Source: Peribacter sp043814035 | GTDB lineage: Bacteria > Patescibacteriota > Gracilibacteria > Peribacterales > Peribacteraceae | Reading direction: 5' to 3' | Assembly: GCA_043814035.1 (NCBI GenBank) | Contig: JBDRKJ010000005.1 | Coordinates: 1 to 21,820 of the forward strand | DNA length: 21,820 nucleotides | Part shown: piece after piece, positions 7,388-14,554 of the stretch | How the letters are laid out: each line of letters begins with the position of its first letter | Position numbering within the stretch: the stretch's first letter is position 1 | Notes under the pieces: model-generated | Databases searched by the model: none | What the model was told of the DNA's origin: nothing | The model's input: only the letters and a program-made list of their open reading frames with translations | Made by a program: the position numbers and the translations under genes

Positions 7388-7537
7388 ACGGCAAGGGGGA
7401 AAGACAGTGTAAAAGTGTAGCGCATCACCCCTTCAAGTAAAATGAGATCTTGGCAGGCGCGGCCCAAGCTTCGCTGCGCTATGCCGAGGCCGTTCGCAGA
7501 TTATTGAGGTAGTTGTTCGATTGCTTGGTTTAAGATC
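7388..7537. other. Spacer with the holin-like gene's promoter region and a 12-base tRNA-end fragment
   Basis: Next to the holin-like gene, on the minus strand, are two TACACT boxes and the pyrimidine tract. TGGCAGGCGCGG (7451-7462) equals the last 12 bases of the tRNA-Trp gene read on this strand. The bases before it (AGATCT) also precede the longer fragment at 7538, so the two look like duplicates. No protein gene is visible. Confidence 0.5.
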
Positions 7538-7577
7538 TGGCAGGCGCGGTAGGACTCGAACCTGACCCTCGGTTTTG
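7538..7577 (-). pseudogene. 3'-half fragment of tRNA-Trp
   Basis: Forty bases match the 3' end of the intact tRNA-Trp gene (7774-7815), including the CCA end, acceptor strand, T arm and variable region into the anticodon stem, apart from a two-base deletion. Identity then stops abruptly. The fragment has the same orientation as the tRNA and lies 236 bases from it. A duplicated tRNA 3' end is typical of an integration site, but tandem duplication and decay would look the same. Confidence 0.85.
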
Positions 7578-7731
7578 TCCCCATTGCGCTCGCTATGCTC
7601 ACTTCAGGGGATCGCATGCTCTCGGCTTCGCTCACGCTCAGCTCGAGATCATCCGAGAGACCTTCGGTCGTCAATGTGGCGGTGCCACGTGATCGCGAGC
7701 AGGGACGTAAAGCGACTTCGTCGCCATCGTC

Positions 7732-7776
7732 CCACGTCAAATCGCTTCTCGCTGCGCTGCGAGCGATTTTACGTGG
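7732..7776. repeat. Long hairpin directly joined to the tRNA 3' end
   Basis: CCACGT (7732-7737) pairs with ACGTGG (7771-7776) and AAATCGCT (7739-7746) with AGCGATTT (7762-7769), giving about 14 paired bases and one mismatch. The outer arm includes the CCA end of tRNA-Trp. On the tRNA strand the stem begins at CCA, so it may stop transcription or mark the processing site. No T-run follows. Confidence 0.6.
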
Positions 7777-7849
7777 CAGGCGCGGTAGGACTCGAACCTA
7801 CGACCCTCGGTTTTGGAGACCGATGCTCTACCAGCTGAGCTACGCGCCT
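7774..7849 (-). tRNA. trnW: tRNA-Trp (anticodon CCA)
   Basis: The minus strand folds into a full cloverleaf: acceptor AGGCGCG with CGCGCCT, D arm GCTC...GAGC, anticodon stem TCGGT with ACCGA around the loop CTCCAAA, and T arm GTAGG with CCTAC around TTCGAGT. The discriminator is G and the CCA end is encoded. The length is 76 bases. Confidence 0.97.
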
Positions 7850-7937
7850 ATACCTCTTCTATTTTATCGGCTTCTCTGCGTGCATGATAGAGAGGAAAAA
7901 GGCTTCAGCACGGTGGATGCAAAAATACGTTCTATAT

Positions 7938-7966
7938 TTGACATTTAAGATAGCACATAGCATAAT
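7938..7966 (+). promoter_or_regulatory. Promoter of the orphan gene at 7995
   Basis: A perfect TTGACA (7938-7943), a 17-base spacer and CATAAT (7961-7966, one mismatch) form a strong sigma-70-type promoter. The leader would be about 22 bases, with CTCTTCCCT seven bases before ATG. Confidence 0.65.
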
Positions 7967-7994
7967 AGCATACTGTAACTCTTCCCTAATCAAC

Positions 7995-8693
7995 ATGCCA
8001 GGTCTTACTGAACAAGCGGATTCACTTCATGAAGCTCTTGGTGAAGCGGGACAAAAAGTAAGTCGTGAAGCTGTTGAGAAAGTACTGCTCACAATAGAAG
8101 AATTCCATCCAGAAGTAACAGTTGCAACTTTTGATGGGATCCAAGTCCAAGTTAAAAATGTCATACTAGAACTTATACAATATGCTACGCAGAGCGCTTT
8201 TGGGCGAGCAGTAGTGGCTACGCTAGAAGACATTGGTACTTTGCACAAAGAAGAAATTCCTGAAGAGCTGCATATGCCTCAGCCGGTCATAGAAAAACTG
8301 AAAGATCTTCGTGCTCCTGATGATAAGTTAGAAATCGTGGCCTACATTCTCCTCAATGCTACATCAGAAAGTGACTTGGCCAACAAAACAGGCGCTGCAC
8401 ATCTCAAAGCAGGAACTGCACAATTTTTGGTACCAATCTTTTACGCCTTAGCAAATAAAGATAGTGGCGTAAGAGATAGACTACTAAGTGTTATGTCTGA
8501 ATTGGCAGCATATCGGGCAATTCAAGATGTGGATGGCGCAGTAGAGAGTTTTTTCTCTGCAGAAGAAACCGCGCCCGATATAGAACTGGCTCTTACTTTT
8601 GGTGAAGTAATATCTGAAGAAGAAAGAGAAAAGTTCTGCCAAACTTATGTAATGACCATGCTGACTCTATTGAAAGAGTATCTTCAATCTTAA
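7995..8693 (+). CDS. Unknown acidic helical protein
   Basis: I do not recognise this 232-residue protein. It has no signal peptide or membrane segment, so it should be cytoplasmic. It is rich in Glu, Ala and Leu and appears almost wholly alpha-helical; segments such as DKLEIVAYILLNAT and ERLSVM-like helices suggest a compact helical bundle, with an acidic C-terminal part (EVISEEEREKFCQ). Codon use and base composition are visibly AT-richer than in topA, dgt or recJ. It sits between tRNA-Trp and topA, next to tRNA-end fragments, so recent gain is possible. The start is ATG at 7995, behind the strong promoter; upstream in-frame codons would overlap that promoter. It converges on topA with a 38-base gap. 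Confidence 0.75.
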   Translation: MPGLTEQADSLHEALGEAGQKVSREAVEKVLLTIEEFHPEVTVATFDGIQVQVKNVILELIQYATQSAFGRAVVATLEDIGTLHKEEIPEELHMPQPVIEKLKDLRAPDDKLEIVAYILLNATSESDLANKTGAAHLKAGTAQFLVPIFYALANKDSGVRDRLLSVMSELAAYRAIQDVDGAVESFFSAEETAPDIELALTFGEVISEEEREKFCQTYVMTMLTLLKEYLQS

Positions 8694-8731
8694 ATCTACG
8701 AGATAGAACTTATTTTCATCGCACAGCAGAG

Positions 8732-11098
8732 CTATGCGCTCTTCTTCGGCCATTTTTTCCCTTTCCACTTACTGGGCCCGCGCGCCCGTTTTTTGGCGAG
8801 CAGGTCAGAGGCATCGTCGAGCGTCACTGCCTCGGGCGTGAATCGCTTGGGCAGAGAACAATTGGTCTTGCCATCGGTCACGTAGGGTCCGTACCGACCG
8901 GTCTTTAGGGTAATCTCGGCGCCCGTCACCGGATCAGAGCCAAGTGTTCGCAGCGGCGCGGCTGCCTGGGCCTTGCGCTCTTTCGCTGTCGAGAGATGTT
9001 CCAAGGCCTGATCTTTCGTCACTGTGGCCGGATCGAGTTCGGTACCTAAGCTTGCCGTCACCTTGCCCCATTTGATGTATGGTCCGAAACGTCCCAAGTG
9101 CACCTCGATATTCTCACCGTTTTTATCGCCGAGAGTACGGGGGAAGGCGAGGAGTGAAAGTGCCTGCTCCAGCGTGATCGCATCTTTCCCGATGGTCTTG
9201 GGGATCGATGCACTCTTGGGCTTGGGAGCGTTCTTCATCTTCTCGCCTTTCTTGAGTTCGATATGTCCTAATTGAATGTACGGACCAAAGCGGCCGGTGC
9301 GCGCCAGCACCTCGAGGCCCGATTCGGGATCAACGCCGATCACGCGATCTTTGAGCACGTCACCTTTCTGCACTTCGACTGTCTTCGACTCGATGAGTTT
9401 GTGAAATGGCTTGTAGAAGCTCTTAAGGAACGCTCCGGATTTCATTTCACCTTCAGCAATATCGTCGAGCGACTGTTCCATTTTTGCCGTGAAGGCGAGA
9501 TCCACAATGTTCGAGAAGTGTTCAGTGAGTAGATCAGTCACCGTGAATGCAATCTCTTCGGGTTGGAGTTGCTTGTTTTCTTTCTTGATATAGCCGCGTT
9601 GCTGAATCGTCGAAATCGTCGGTGCGTACGTACTCGGACGACCAATGCCCTCTTCTTCGAGACGCTTCACCAGGCTCGCTTCAGTAAAGCGCGGTGGCGG
9701 CTTGGTGAAGTGCTGTTCCGGAAGCAGAGACTTGCACGTGAGTGCTTCGTCTTTCTTGAGTGGAGGCAGTATTCCCGATCCCTCTTCTTCTTCAGCGGCC
9801 GCCTGATCTGACTCGGGCTCATCACGACCCTCGAGATACACGCGCAAGTACCCATCAAATGCGACGGTCTGACCGGTGGCACGGAAGGTATAGATGCCCG
9901 CGGTAATGTCTGCTCCCACGCGCTTGAGTTGTGCTTCAGCCATTTGCGAAGCAACCGCGCGCTCCCAAATGATCGTATAGAGCTTGAGTTGTTGATGATC
10001 GAGCTCGTTTTTGAGTGATGCGGGCACGCGCGCCATCTCGGCGGGACGAATGGCTTCGTGCGCCTCTTGCGCTCCTTTGCTCTTGGTCTTGTAGCGACGC
10101 GGAGAACTGAGGATGTACTCGCGACCAAAATTTTTCTCAATCGTTTCGCGGGCATCGGCGAGCGCCTTGTCGCTCAGGTTTACGGAATCGGTACGCATGT
10201 AGGTGATCAAACCCACTTGCCCTTCACCCTTGCCCAGATCGATACCTTCGTAGAGTTGCTGCGCCACCATCATGGTCTGCTTCACCGAGAAACCCAGTTT
10301 GCGCCCTGCCTCCTGCTGTAAGGTCGATGTTGTAAACGGGGCGGGTGGCGTCTTCTTCACTTCCTTTTCTTCGAGTGTCTGCACGACGTACGGCGCATCT
10401 TTAAGATCCGCGAGCACTTGCTGTGACTGCTCCTCATTCACGGGCACATACTTCTTGCCGTCCTTCTTCTTAAGATCGGCAGTGAACGGTTGCTTCGCCT
10501 CATTGAGGAGGTCGGCTTTGATCGTCCAGTACTCCTCCGGATTGAATGCCTTGATAGCACGTTCACGATCAACAATGATCCGCACCGCCACCGATTGCAC
10601 GCGTCCTGCCGAAAGGCCGCGATAGACTTTCTTCCAGAGGAACGGTGAGAGCGTGTAGCCCACAAGACGATCAAGAATGCGTCGCGCATGCTGTGCATCG
10701 ACGAGTTTCTCATCGATCTTACGGGGATGAGCGACGGCCGCATCAATCGCCTCTTTGGTGATTTCGTGGAACACGATGCGCTTTACCGGCTGCTTCTTTT
10801 TGCGCTTGAGGATCTCGACCAAATGCCAACCAATGGCTTCTCCTTCACGATCTTCGTCAGTTGCGATCCACAGTTCAGCGGCGCTATCGAGTGCTTTCTG
10901 CAGTTTTTTCACGACCGTGGCCTTCTCTTTAGGCACCTCATACTTGGCGGAAAAATTCTCTGTATCGACCCCCAATGTTCCTCCCGGCAGATCACGCACA
11001 TGCCCCATACTCGCTTCAACATCAAAATCAGGTCCAAGAAAACGCTTGATGGTCTTGGCCTTCGTGGGGCTCTCGACAATGACGAGATGACTTGGCAC
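8732..11098 (-). CDS. topA: DNA topoisomerase I (type IA)
   Basis: A 788-residue type IA topoisomerase that relaxes negatively supercoiled DNA by single-strand passage. An N-terminal Toprim domain (VIVESPTKAKTIKRFLG at 6-22; acidic ATDEDREGEAIGWH at 79-92) is followed by the central domain with catalytic Tyr300 in GLITYMRTDSVNLS and the RVQSVAVR and GIGRPSTYAPTIS motifs. The C-terminus lacks CxxC zinc fingers and instead carries three repeats with GRFGPYI/GRYGPYV (about 602, 669 and 733), the topo C-repeat type found in several phyla, then a lysine-rich tail. The start is GTG at 11098; no other in-frame start lies just upstream. There is no Shine-Dalgarno sequence. It is divergent from the HU gene across 316 bases. 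Confidence 0.97.
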   Translation of the reverse strand: MPSHLVIVESPTKAKTIKRFLGPDFDVEASMGHVRDLPGGTLGVDTENFSAKYEVPKEKATVVKKLQKALDSAAELWIATDEDREGEAIGWHLVEILKRKKKQPVKRIVFHEITKEAIDAAVAHPRKIDEKLVDAQHARRILDRLVGYTLSPFLWKKVYRGLSAGRVQSVAVRIIVDRERAIKAFNPEEYWTIKADLLNEAKQPFTADLKKKDGKKYVPVNEEQSQQVLADLKDAPYVVQTLEEKEVKKTPPAPFTTSTLQQEAGRKLGFSVKQTMMVAQQLYEGIDLGKGEGQVGLITYMRTDSVNLSDKALADARETIEKNFGREYILSSPRRYKTKSKGAQEAHEAIRPAEMARVPASLKNELDHQQLKLYTIIWERAVASQMAEAQLKRVGADITAGIYTFRATGQTVAFDGYLRVYLEGRDEPESDQAAAEEEEGSGILPPLKKDEALTCKSLLPEQHFTKPPPRFTEASLVKRLEEEGIGRPSTYAPTISTIQQRGYIKKENKQLQPEEIAFTVTDLLTEHFSNIVDLAFTAKMEQSLDDIAEGEMKSGAFLKSFYKPFHKLIESKTVEVQKGDVLKDRVIGVDPESGLEVLARTGRFGPYIQLGHIELKKGEKMKNAPKPKSASIPKTIGKDAITLEQALSLLAFPRTLGDKNGENIEVHLGRFGPYIKWGKVTASLGTELDPATVTKDQALEHLSTAKERKAQAAAPLRTLGSDPVTGAEITLKTGRYGPYVTDGKTNCSLPKRFTPEAVTLDDASDLLAKKRARGPSKWKGKKWPKKSA

Positions 11099-11138
11099 TG
11101 AAAATCGAGAAATGAAGTCGGACGAAGAACAGTGCGAA

Positions 11139-11168
11139 AGACTAGTGGGGAAAGTGATCAGGTGTCAA
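11139..11168 (-). promoter_or_regulatory. Possible topA promoter
   Basis: On the minus strand, a perfect TTGACA (11168-11163), an 18-base spacer and a poor -10, TAGTCT (11144-11139). The leader would be about 35 bases. Confidence 0.35.
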
Positions 11169-11354
11169 AGAGAAAGGTGTGCTGTCACACTCCTCCATAC
11201 CGCGATACAAAAGTTGCTCCATCGCGAGAAATGTTACTCAATCATCAGGCAAACCCCTCATAGCTGACTACCTTTCGTACTCAGTTTGTTTGGCTTTGAG
11301 AAGCCGTAGTGACGAAGTTAAGCGCAGAAACCGTCCTCGCGCCAAATTCGTGGC

Positions 11355-11382
11355 TTGCCTAAGCCATTCCCCTCCGTACACT
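11355..11382 (+). promoter_or_regulatory. Possible HU gene promoter
   Basis: TTGCCT (11355-11360), a 16-base spacer and TACACT (11377-11382). The leader of about 26 bases is almost pure pyrimidine. Confidence 0.4.
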
Positions 11383-11397
11383 GAAGACGATTTACTT

Positions 11398-11409
11398 CTC
11401 CTTCCCCCT
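11398..11409 (+). promoter_or_regulatory. Pyrimidine tract before the HU start codon
   Basis: CTCCTTCCCCCT ends five bases before ATG. The same string lies five bases before the 48-residue gene (18185-18196), with near copies before the holin-like gene (minus strand, 7403-7393) and the pilin (18565-18574). It cannot pair with a normal anti-Shine-Dalgarno sequence. Confidence 0.5.
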
Positions 11410-11414
11410 ATCCT

Positions 11415-11690
11415 ATGTCCAAGCAGGATCTCATCAACGCGATTGCGGATGCGGCAGGTATCACCAAGCGTGCTGCCAGCTCTTCGCTCGAAGCTCTCAT
11501 CACGCTCGTCACCAAGGAGCTCAAGCGGGGTAATACCGTGACGATCACCGGCTTCGGAACCTTCAAGGTTTCTAAGCGTGCTGCCCGCATGGGCGTAAAC
11601 CCAAGGAACCCGACGCAGAGGATCTCGATCCCTGCCATGAGGGTCCCGGCTTTCAAGGCCGGCAAGACCCTCAAGGACGCTGTTCGGTAA
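11415..11690 (+). CDS. hup: HU-family nucleoid DNA-binding protein
   Basis: A 91-residue protein matching HU/IHF in length and pattern: two N-terminal helices (MSKQDLINAIADAAGITKRAA, then SLEALITLVTKELKRG), the family signature GFGTFKVSKRAARMGVNPR (about 47-65) and the DNA-binding beta arm with NPRNPTQRISIPA (about 63-75), ending FKAGKTLKDAV. It bends and compacts DNA, probably as a homodimer. It is transcribed alone, divergent from topA, with a pyrimidine-only leader. It ends at a rho-independent terminator that also occurs as an exact copy after the next gene. Confidence 0.95.
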   Translation: MSKQDLINAIADAAGITKRAASSSLEALITLVTKELKRGNTVTITGFGTFKVSKRAARMGVNPRNPTQRISIPAMRVPAFKAGKTLKDAVR

Positions 11691-11694
11691 ATTA

Positions 11695-11741
11695 CGTATT
11701 TGGTTTTTAGTAAGAAGGCCTCCGTAAGGGGGCTTTCTTTT
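11695..11741 (+). repeat. 47-bp direct repeat (copy 1), containing the HU terminator
   Basis: The 47 bases are identical to 12559-12605, 864 bases further on. The copy begins four bases after the HU stop codon; the second begins three bases after the next gene's stop. Identity ends within the terminator's T-run. Confidence 0.95.
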
Positions 11742-11743
11742 TT
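11712..11743 (+). terminator. Rho-independent terminator of the HU gene
   Basis: AAGAAGGCCTCC and GGGGGCTTTCTT pair over 12 bases (two G-U) around a GTAA loop, followed by a run of T. Confidence 0.92.
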
Positions 11744-11844
11744 GATTGATGACCCGTGCATCGAGGATGAAAATGTGGAACTAAAAAATACGGAGTCGTT
11801 AAAATTTACGATTTCTCAGTGGATACTCACCGTTATAGACATAG

Positions 11845-11874
11845 TTGACAATTTTGCTCATATTATTGTATAAT
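11845..11874 (+). promoter_or_regulatory. Consensus promoter of the orphan gene at 11881
   Basis: Perfect TTGACA (11845-11850) and TATAAT (11869-11874) with an 18-base spacer. TATAAT is followed by AGTGTT and then ATG at 11881, so the mRNA would start at or beside the start codon. Confidence 0.8.
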
Positions 11875-11880
11875 AGTGTT

Positions 11881-12555
11881 ATGGCATTCATACTTAAAAG
11901 GGGCCTCGAAATAGTGCCTCCAAACATTGAGACAATTATTAAGGACGCATTAGCCACAGATCTCACAACTGGGGACTCTAAGAAATCTGATAGATTTGGA
12001 CAGGTGCTTGCTTCCTGTTCGCATGAGGAATTTAGACATTTGTATAGGAGGATTGGGGAGGAAGTAGAGGACGATAGAAAGAGAGCAAGAACCGAAGGTA
12101 TCGGACATAGGGTTTCCAGAAAAGCCAGAGAACTGTTAGGAACAGTTATTCCTGCCGTCGCGCCAGGACCAAGTCGCGAAAAGAATGCTGAGATACTTCT
12201 TTGGATGACCGGACTCGAGGCAAACCGCCGAAGAGGTTCTGTTGCAGATGATAAGTACAATCACCCAGAAAAGGGTGCGACTGAGACATCTTCGAGATTC
12301 CAAAATAAGGATAGGCAGCGCCGCCAACTCGTCCAAGAGGGCATAATGACCTGGGGAGAATCGCTGACAATAAGTTTCACTTCTGAGGGGCCAAGCCGCG
12401 TTGTTGGCCCGAATCCAGAGTTTCCGGAAATATGGACCTCACTAGAGATTTCTGTTGATGATTCCGATAAGGTAACGAAGCAGTTTATTCTCGATCACGC
12501 AGAAGAATTACACGCAATGTATAAAGAATGGCAGAAGAACGGCACGAGCTTGTAA
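11881..12555 (+). CDS. Unknown protein, AT-richer, bounded by duplicated terminators
   Basis: I do not recognise this 224-residue protein. It has no signal peptide or membrane segment. The first half is helical and charged (SHEEFRHLYRRIGEEVEDDRKRAR, with many Arg and Lys), the middle has a low-complexity polar stretch (about 110-145), and the C-terminal part alternates beta-like segments (SLTISFTSEG, IWTSLEISVDD) with a final amphipathic helix. It should be cytoplasmic. ATG at 11881 is preferred because the promoter's TATAAT would lie inside any longer reading. Base composition is AT-richer than its neighbours. Promoter, gene and terminator form a self-contained cassette between two identical 47-bp repeats, which suggests insertion behind the HU gene. 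Confidence 0.75.
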   Translation: MAFILKRGLEIVPPNIETIIKDALATDLTTGDSKKSDRFGQVLASCSHEEFRHLYRRIGEEVEDDRKRARTEGIGHRVSRKARELLGTVIPAVAPGPSREKNAEILLWMTGLEANRRRGSVADDKYNHPEKGATETSSRFQNKDRQRRQLVQEGIMTWGESLTISFTSEGPSRVVGPNPEFPEIWTSLEISVDDSDKVTKQFILDHAEELHAMYKEWQKNGTSL

Positions 12556-12558
12556 TCT

Positions 12559-12605
12559 CGTATTTGGTTTTTAGTAAGAAGGCCTCCGTAAGGGGGCTTT
12601 CTTTT
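12559..12605 (+). repeat. 47-bp direct repeat (copy 2), containing the orphan gene's terminator
   Basis: It is identical to 11695-11741. The AAGAAGGCCTCC-GTAA-GGGGGCTTTCTT hairpin (12576-12603) and a shorter T-run act as terminator for the orphan gene. Confidence 0.95.
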
Positions 12606-12760
12606 GGGGATCAGGAATTCGGGAATCGGACTTAGGGGTTCTGTTTCAGGATTCATGATGAGAAGAATGCTGCTTTCTGCCTAAGAAACTCCGCCAAAGA
12701 CTCTCCGAAGTCCGAATTCCTATTCCCGAATCCTTCATCACCCGCTATCCTCCGATTCCG
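12606..12760. other. 155-bp spacer with an imperfect inverted repeat
   Basis: GGAATTCGGGAATCGGACTT (12614-12633) matches the reverse complement of 12708-12733 apart from a seven-base insertion and one extra base. The arms are about 75 bases apart and rich in GAATTC/CGGGAAT units. No clear promoter for the next gene is visible; the ATG is preceded by CTATCCTCC. Confidence 0.5.
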
Positions 12761-13318
12761 ATGAATACTGCACTCATTCAAGACAGTCTCGGCCAACTCT
12801 TAACCCTCCTCAATCTTCCGTTCGATTCGATTTCTGTAGATGAAACTGAAGGGGAGGGATTCATCCGTGTCGATATCGTCTCGAACACCCCCAGCCGCCT
12901 CATCGGCTGGCATGGCGAAACGCTCAACTCTGTCCAACATCTACTCAAGTCCATTTTGCGGAGTAAGGAAAAACTGGAGAAGAGCCCCTTTATCGTGCTC
13001 GATGTTGACGGGTACCGCCGCGAGCAAGAAGAGAAAGTGAAAAAAATGGCCGAGAACAAGGCGGACTTTGTGCGTCGCACGGGTAATCGCGTGGCATTGG
13101 CCCCCATGAGCCCATACTTCCGTCGCATCGTGCACCTGCACATTGCCAATAATCCCACCTTTCAAGATCTCACCACCGAGAGCATTGGCGAGGGCGACTA
13201 CCGCCAGGTCGTCTTGCGCTCGAAGAGCAAGAAGGACCCGACAATCGGTGAAGAGCTCTCACCGGTGATGGAAGAGGCCGCACCGAGTGGAGAGGGGTTT
13301 GAGAATTTGGATGTGTAA
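12761..13318 (+). CDS. khpB: KhpB/Jag-like RNA-binding protein (KH and R3H domains)
   Basis: A 185-residue protein with a KH domain whose GxxG loop is Gly49-Trp-His-Gly52 (RLIGWHGETLNSVQHLL), then an R3H domain (about 85-150: GYRREQEEKVKKMAENKA, and Arg121-x3-His125 in YFRRIVHLHI), and an acidic C-terminal tail. This is the core of Jag/KhpB (also called SpoIIIJ-associated protein), which binds RNA, often with KhpA, and affects cell division and envelope growth in Firmicutes. The N-terminal Jag_N domain of longer homologues is absent, as in many short versions. The usual neighbours rpmH, rnpA and yidC are not here. It converges on dnaJ across a 70-base gap. Confidence 0.88.
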   Translation: MNTALIQDSLGQLLTLLNLPFDSISVDETEGEGFIRVDIVSNTPSRLIGWHGETLNSVQHLLKSILRSKEKLEKSPFIVLDVDGYRREQEEKVKKMAENKADFVRRTGNRVALAPMSPYFRRIVHLHIANNPTFQDLTTESIGEGDYRQVVLRSKSKKDPTIGEELSPVMEEAAPSGEGFENLDV

Positions 13319-13324
13319 CGGAGT

Positions 13325-13387
13325 TTTTAGCTGATAGCTGTTAGCTTGTAGCTGATAGAAATGTTTTCTAAAAGCTCTCAGCTAAAA
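13325..13387. terminator. Bidirectional hairpin with heptamer repeats between khpB and dnaJ
   Basis: TTTTAGCTGA (13325-13334) pairs with TCAGCTAAAA (13378-13387) around a 43-base loop. The left side is part of a tandem heptamer array, TAGCTGA, TAGCTGT, TAGCTTG, TAGCTGA, TAG (13328-13358). The T-run and A-run at the arms would suit termination from both converging genes. Confidence 0.5.
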
Positions 13388-13388
13388 G

Positions 13389-14480
13389 CTACTCCCTCAT
13401 TCTTCTCCACTCTTCGAGCAGCTTCTGTTCCGCACGCGAGAGTTTGGTGGGAACTTCTACATTCACTGTCACGTAGTGATCCCCGGTGCGACTGCTATTG
13501 AGAAGAGGCATACCCTTGCCCTTGAGACGAAAGACCTGACCCGGCTGCGTACCGGCAGGGATCTTGAGCGTGACAGATCCGTGCACGGTTTTTATCGAGA
13601 TCTCTGTGCCGAGGAGCGCATCGGCAACGGGGATGGAGACAATTGAGTAAATGTCATCCCCATTACGCTCAAACTGGGCATCGGGACGAACGCGCACGAT
13701 CACATAGAGATCTCCAGTTTTGGCGCCACGCACACCTGCCTCACCCTCTCCGCGCAGGCGTAGCGTCTGCCCATCGTGCATGCCCGCCGGAACGTGTACG
13801 GTGATGGGATCACGCGTGCGCACCTTGCCATCGCCGCTACAGGTACGACAGGCATGCTCGTGCGTTTCGCCCGAGCCACCGCATGTTTCACAAACCATCG
13901 CCTGACGGAATGTCCCGAAAAATGATTGTGCCGTACGACTCACTTCCCCCGTTCCTCCGCACTCACGACAGGTCACTTGCTCCGATCCTTCTTTTGCTCC
14001 TGATCCTTCGCATTTCTTACAGACGCGCTGACGCTCAAGTGTGATGGATTGATCGACCCCGTTCACGATATCCACAAACGCTACCTCGATTTCTACTTGC
14101 AGGTCACGCCCTTTTTTCTCGCGCTTGCTCCTGCGACCCCCTGCCCCGAAGAATGTTTCGAAGATGTCACCGAAGCCCCCAAGATCCTCCGGATTGAATC
14201 CCGAAAAATTAAAACCGCCGAACGGTCCTGCCCCACTGCTCGCCCCTCCGCTTCCAGCCGGCCCTCCCGTCGTGCCGAACTGATCGTACATCGCGCGCTT
14301 CTTATCGTCGTTCAGCACCTCGTACGCCTCATTCACTTTTTTGAAACGCTGCTCAGCGTCCTTGTCCCCCTTGTGACGATCGGGGTGGTGCTCCTTGCTC
14401 AATTTGCGATACGCCTTTTTCAACTCTTCTTTCGTGGCATTACGCTGCACTCCGAGAATGGCATAGAGATCCTTAGGCAT
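13389..14480 (-). CDS. dnaJ: Chaperone protein DnaJ (Hsp40)
   Basis: A 363-residue type I DnaJ, the co-chaperone that delivers unfolded proteins to DnaK and stimulates its ATPase. All domains are present: J domain (about 3-68) with the HPD motif at 32-34, a Gly/Phe-rich linker (about 70-115), the zinc centre with four CxxCxGxG motifs (CKKCEGSG at 154, CRECGGTG at 171, CETCGGSG at 197, CRTCSGDG at 211), and the two C-terminal substrate-binding domains. Start ATG 14480 begins MPKDLYAILGV, as expected. AGGAGGG touches the start codon, too close for normal Shine-Dalgarno use. dnaK and grpE are not adjacent. It is divergent from the TSP3-repeat gene over 74 bases. Confidence 0.96.
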   Translation of the reverse strand: MPKDLYAILGVQRNATKEELKKAYRKLSKEHHPDRHKGDKDAEQRFKKVNEAYEVLNDDKKRAMYDQFGTTGGPAGSGGASSGAGPFGGFNFSGFNPEDLGGFGDIFETFFGAGGRRSKREKKGRDLQVEIEVAFVDIVNGVDQSITLERQRVCKKCEGSGAKEGSEQVTCRECGGTGEVSRTAQSFFGTFRQAMVCETCGGSGETHEHACRTCSGDGKVRTRDPITVHVPAGMHDGQTLRLRGEGEAGVRGAKTGDLYVIVRVRPDAQFERNGDDIYSIVSIPVADALLGTEISIKTVHGSVTLKIPAGTQPGQVFRLKGKGMPLLNSSRTGDHYVTVNVEVPTKLSRAEQKLLEEWRRMRE

Positions 14481-14542
14481 CCCTCCTAGGATCGCGAAGG
14501 AAAGGGCAGGAAGCAAGGGTGGAAGCCTATCTCTTTTTATGG

Positions 14543-14548
14543 TAAAAT
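14543..14548 (+). promoter_or_regulatory. Extended -10 box six bases before ATG at 14555
   Basis: TGG-TAAAAT (14540-14548) is followed by AGTTCG and then ATG, predicting a leaderless mRNA. The -35 region is poor. Confidence 0.45.
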
Positions 14549-14554
14549 AGTTCG

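Larger units (their letters stand above)
11099..11414. other. 316-bp divergent promoter region between topA and the HU gene
   Basis: It contains promoters facing both ways: a topA candidate on the minus strand at 11139-11168 and an HU candidate on the plus strand at 11355-11382. I see no protein or RNA gene in the middle (about 11190-11350). Confidence 0.5.

Noticed and set aside
7451..7577. The tRNA fragments as a second functional tRNA
   Set aside because: Both lack the 5' half, D arm and anticodon; they cannot fold as a tRNA.
7595..7948. A plus-strand frame giving 'GRRGRTRTYDPRFW'
   Set aside because: It is the antisense of tRNA-Trp, a well-known false translation.
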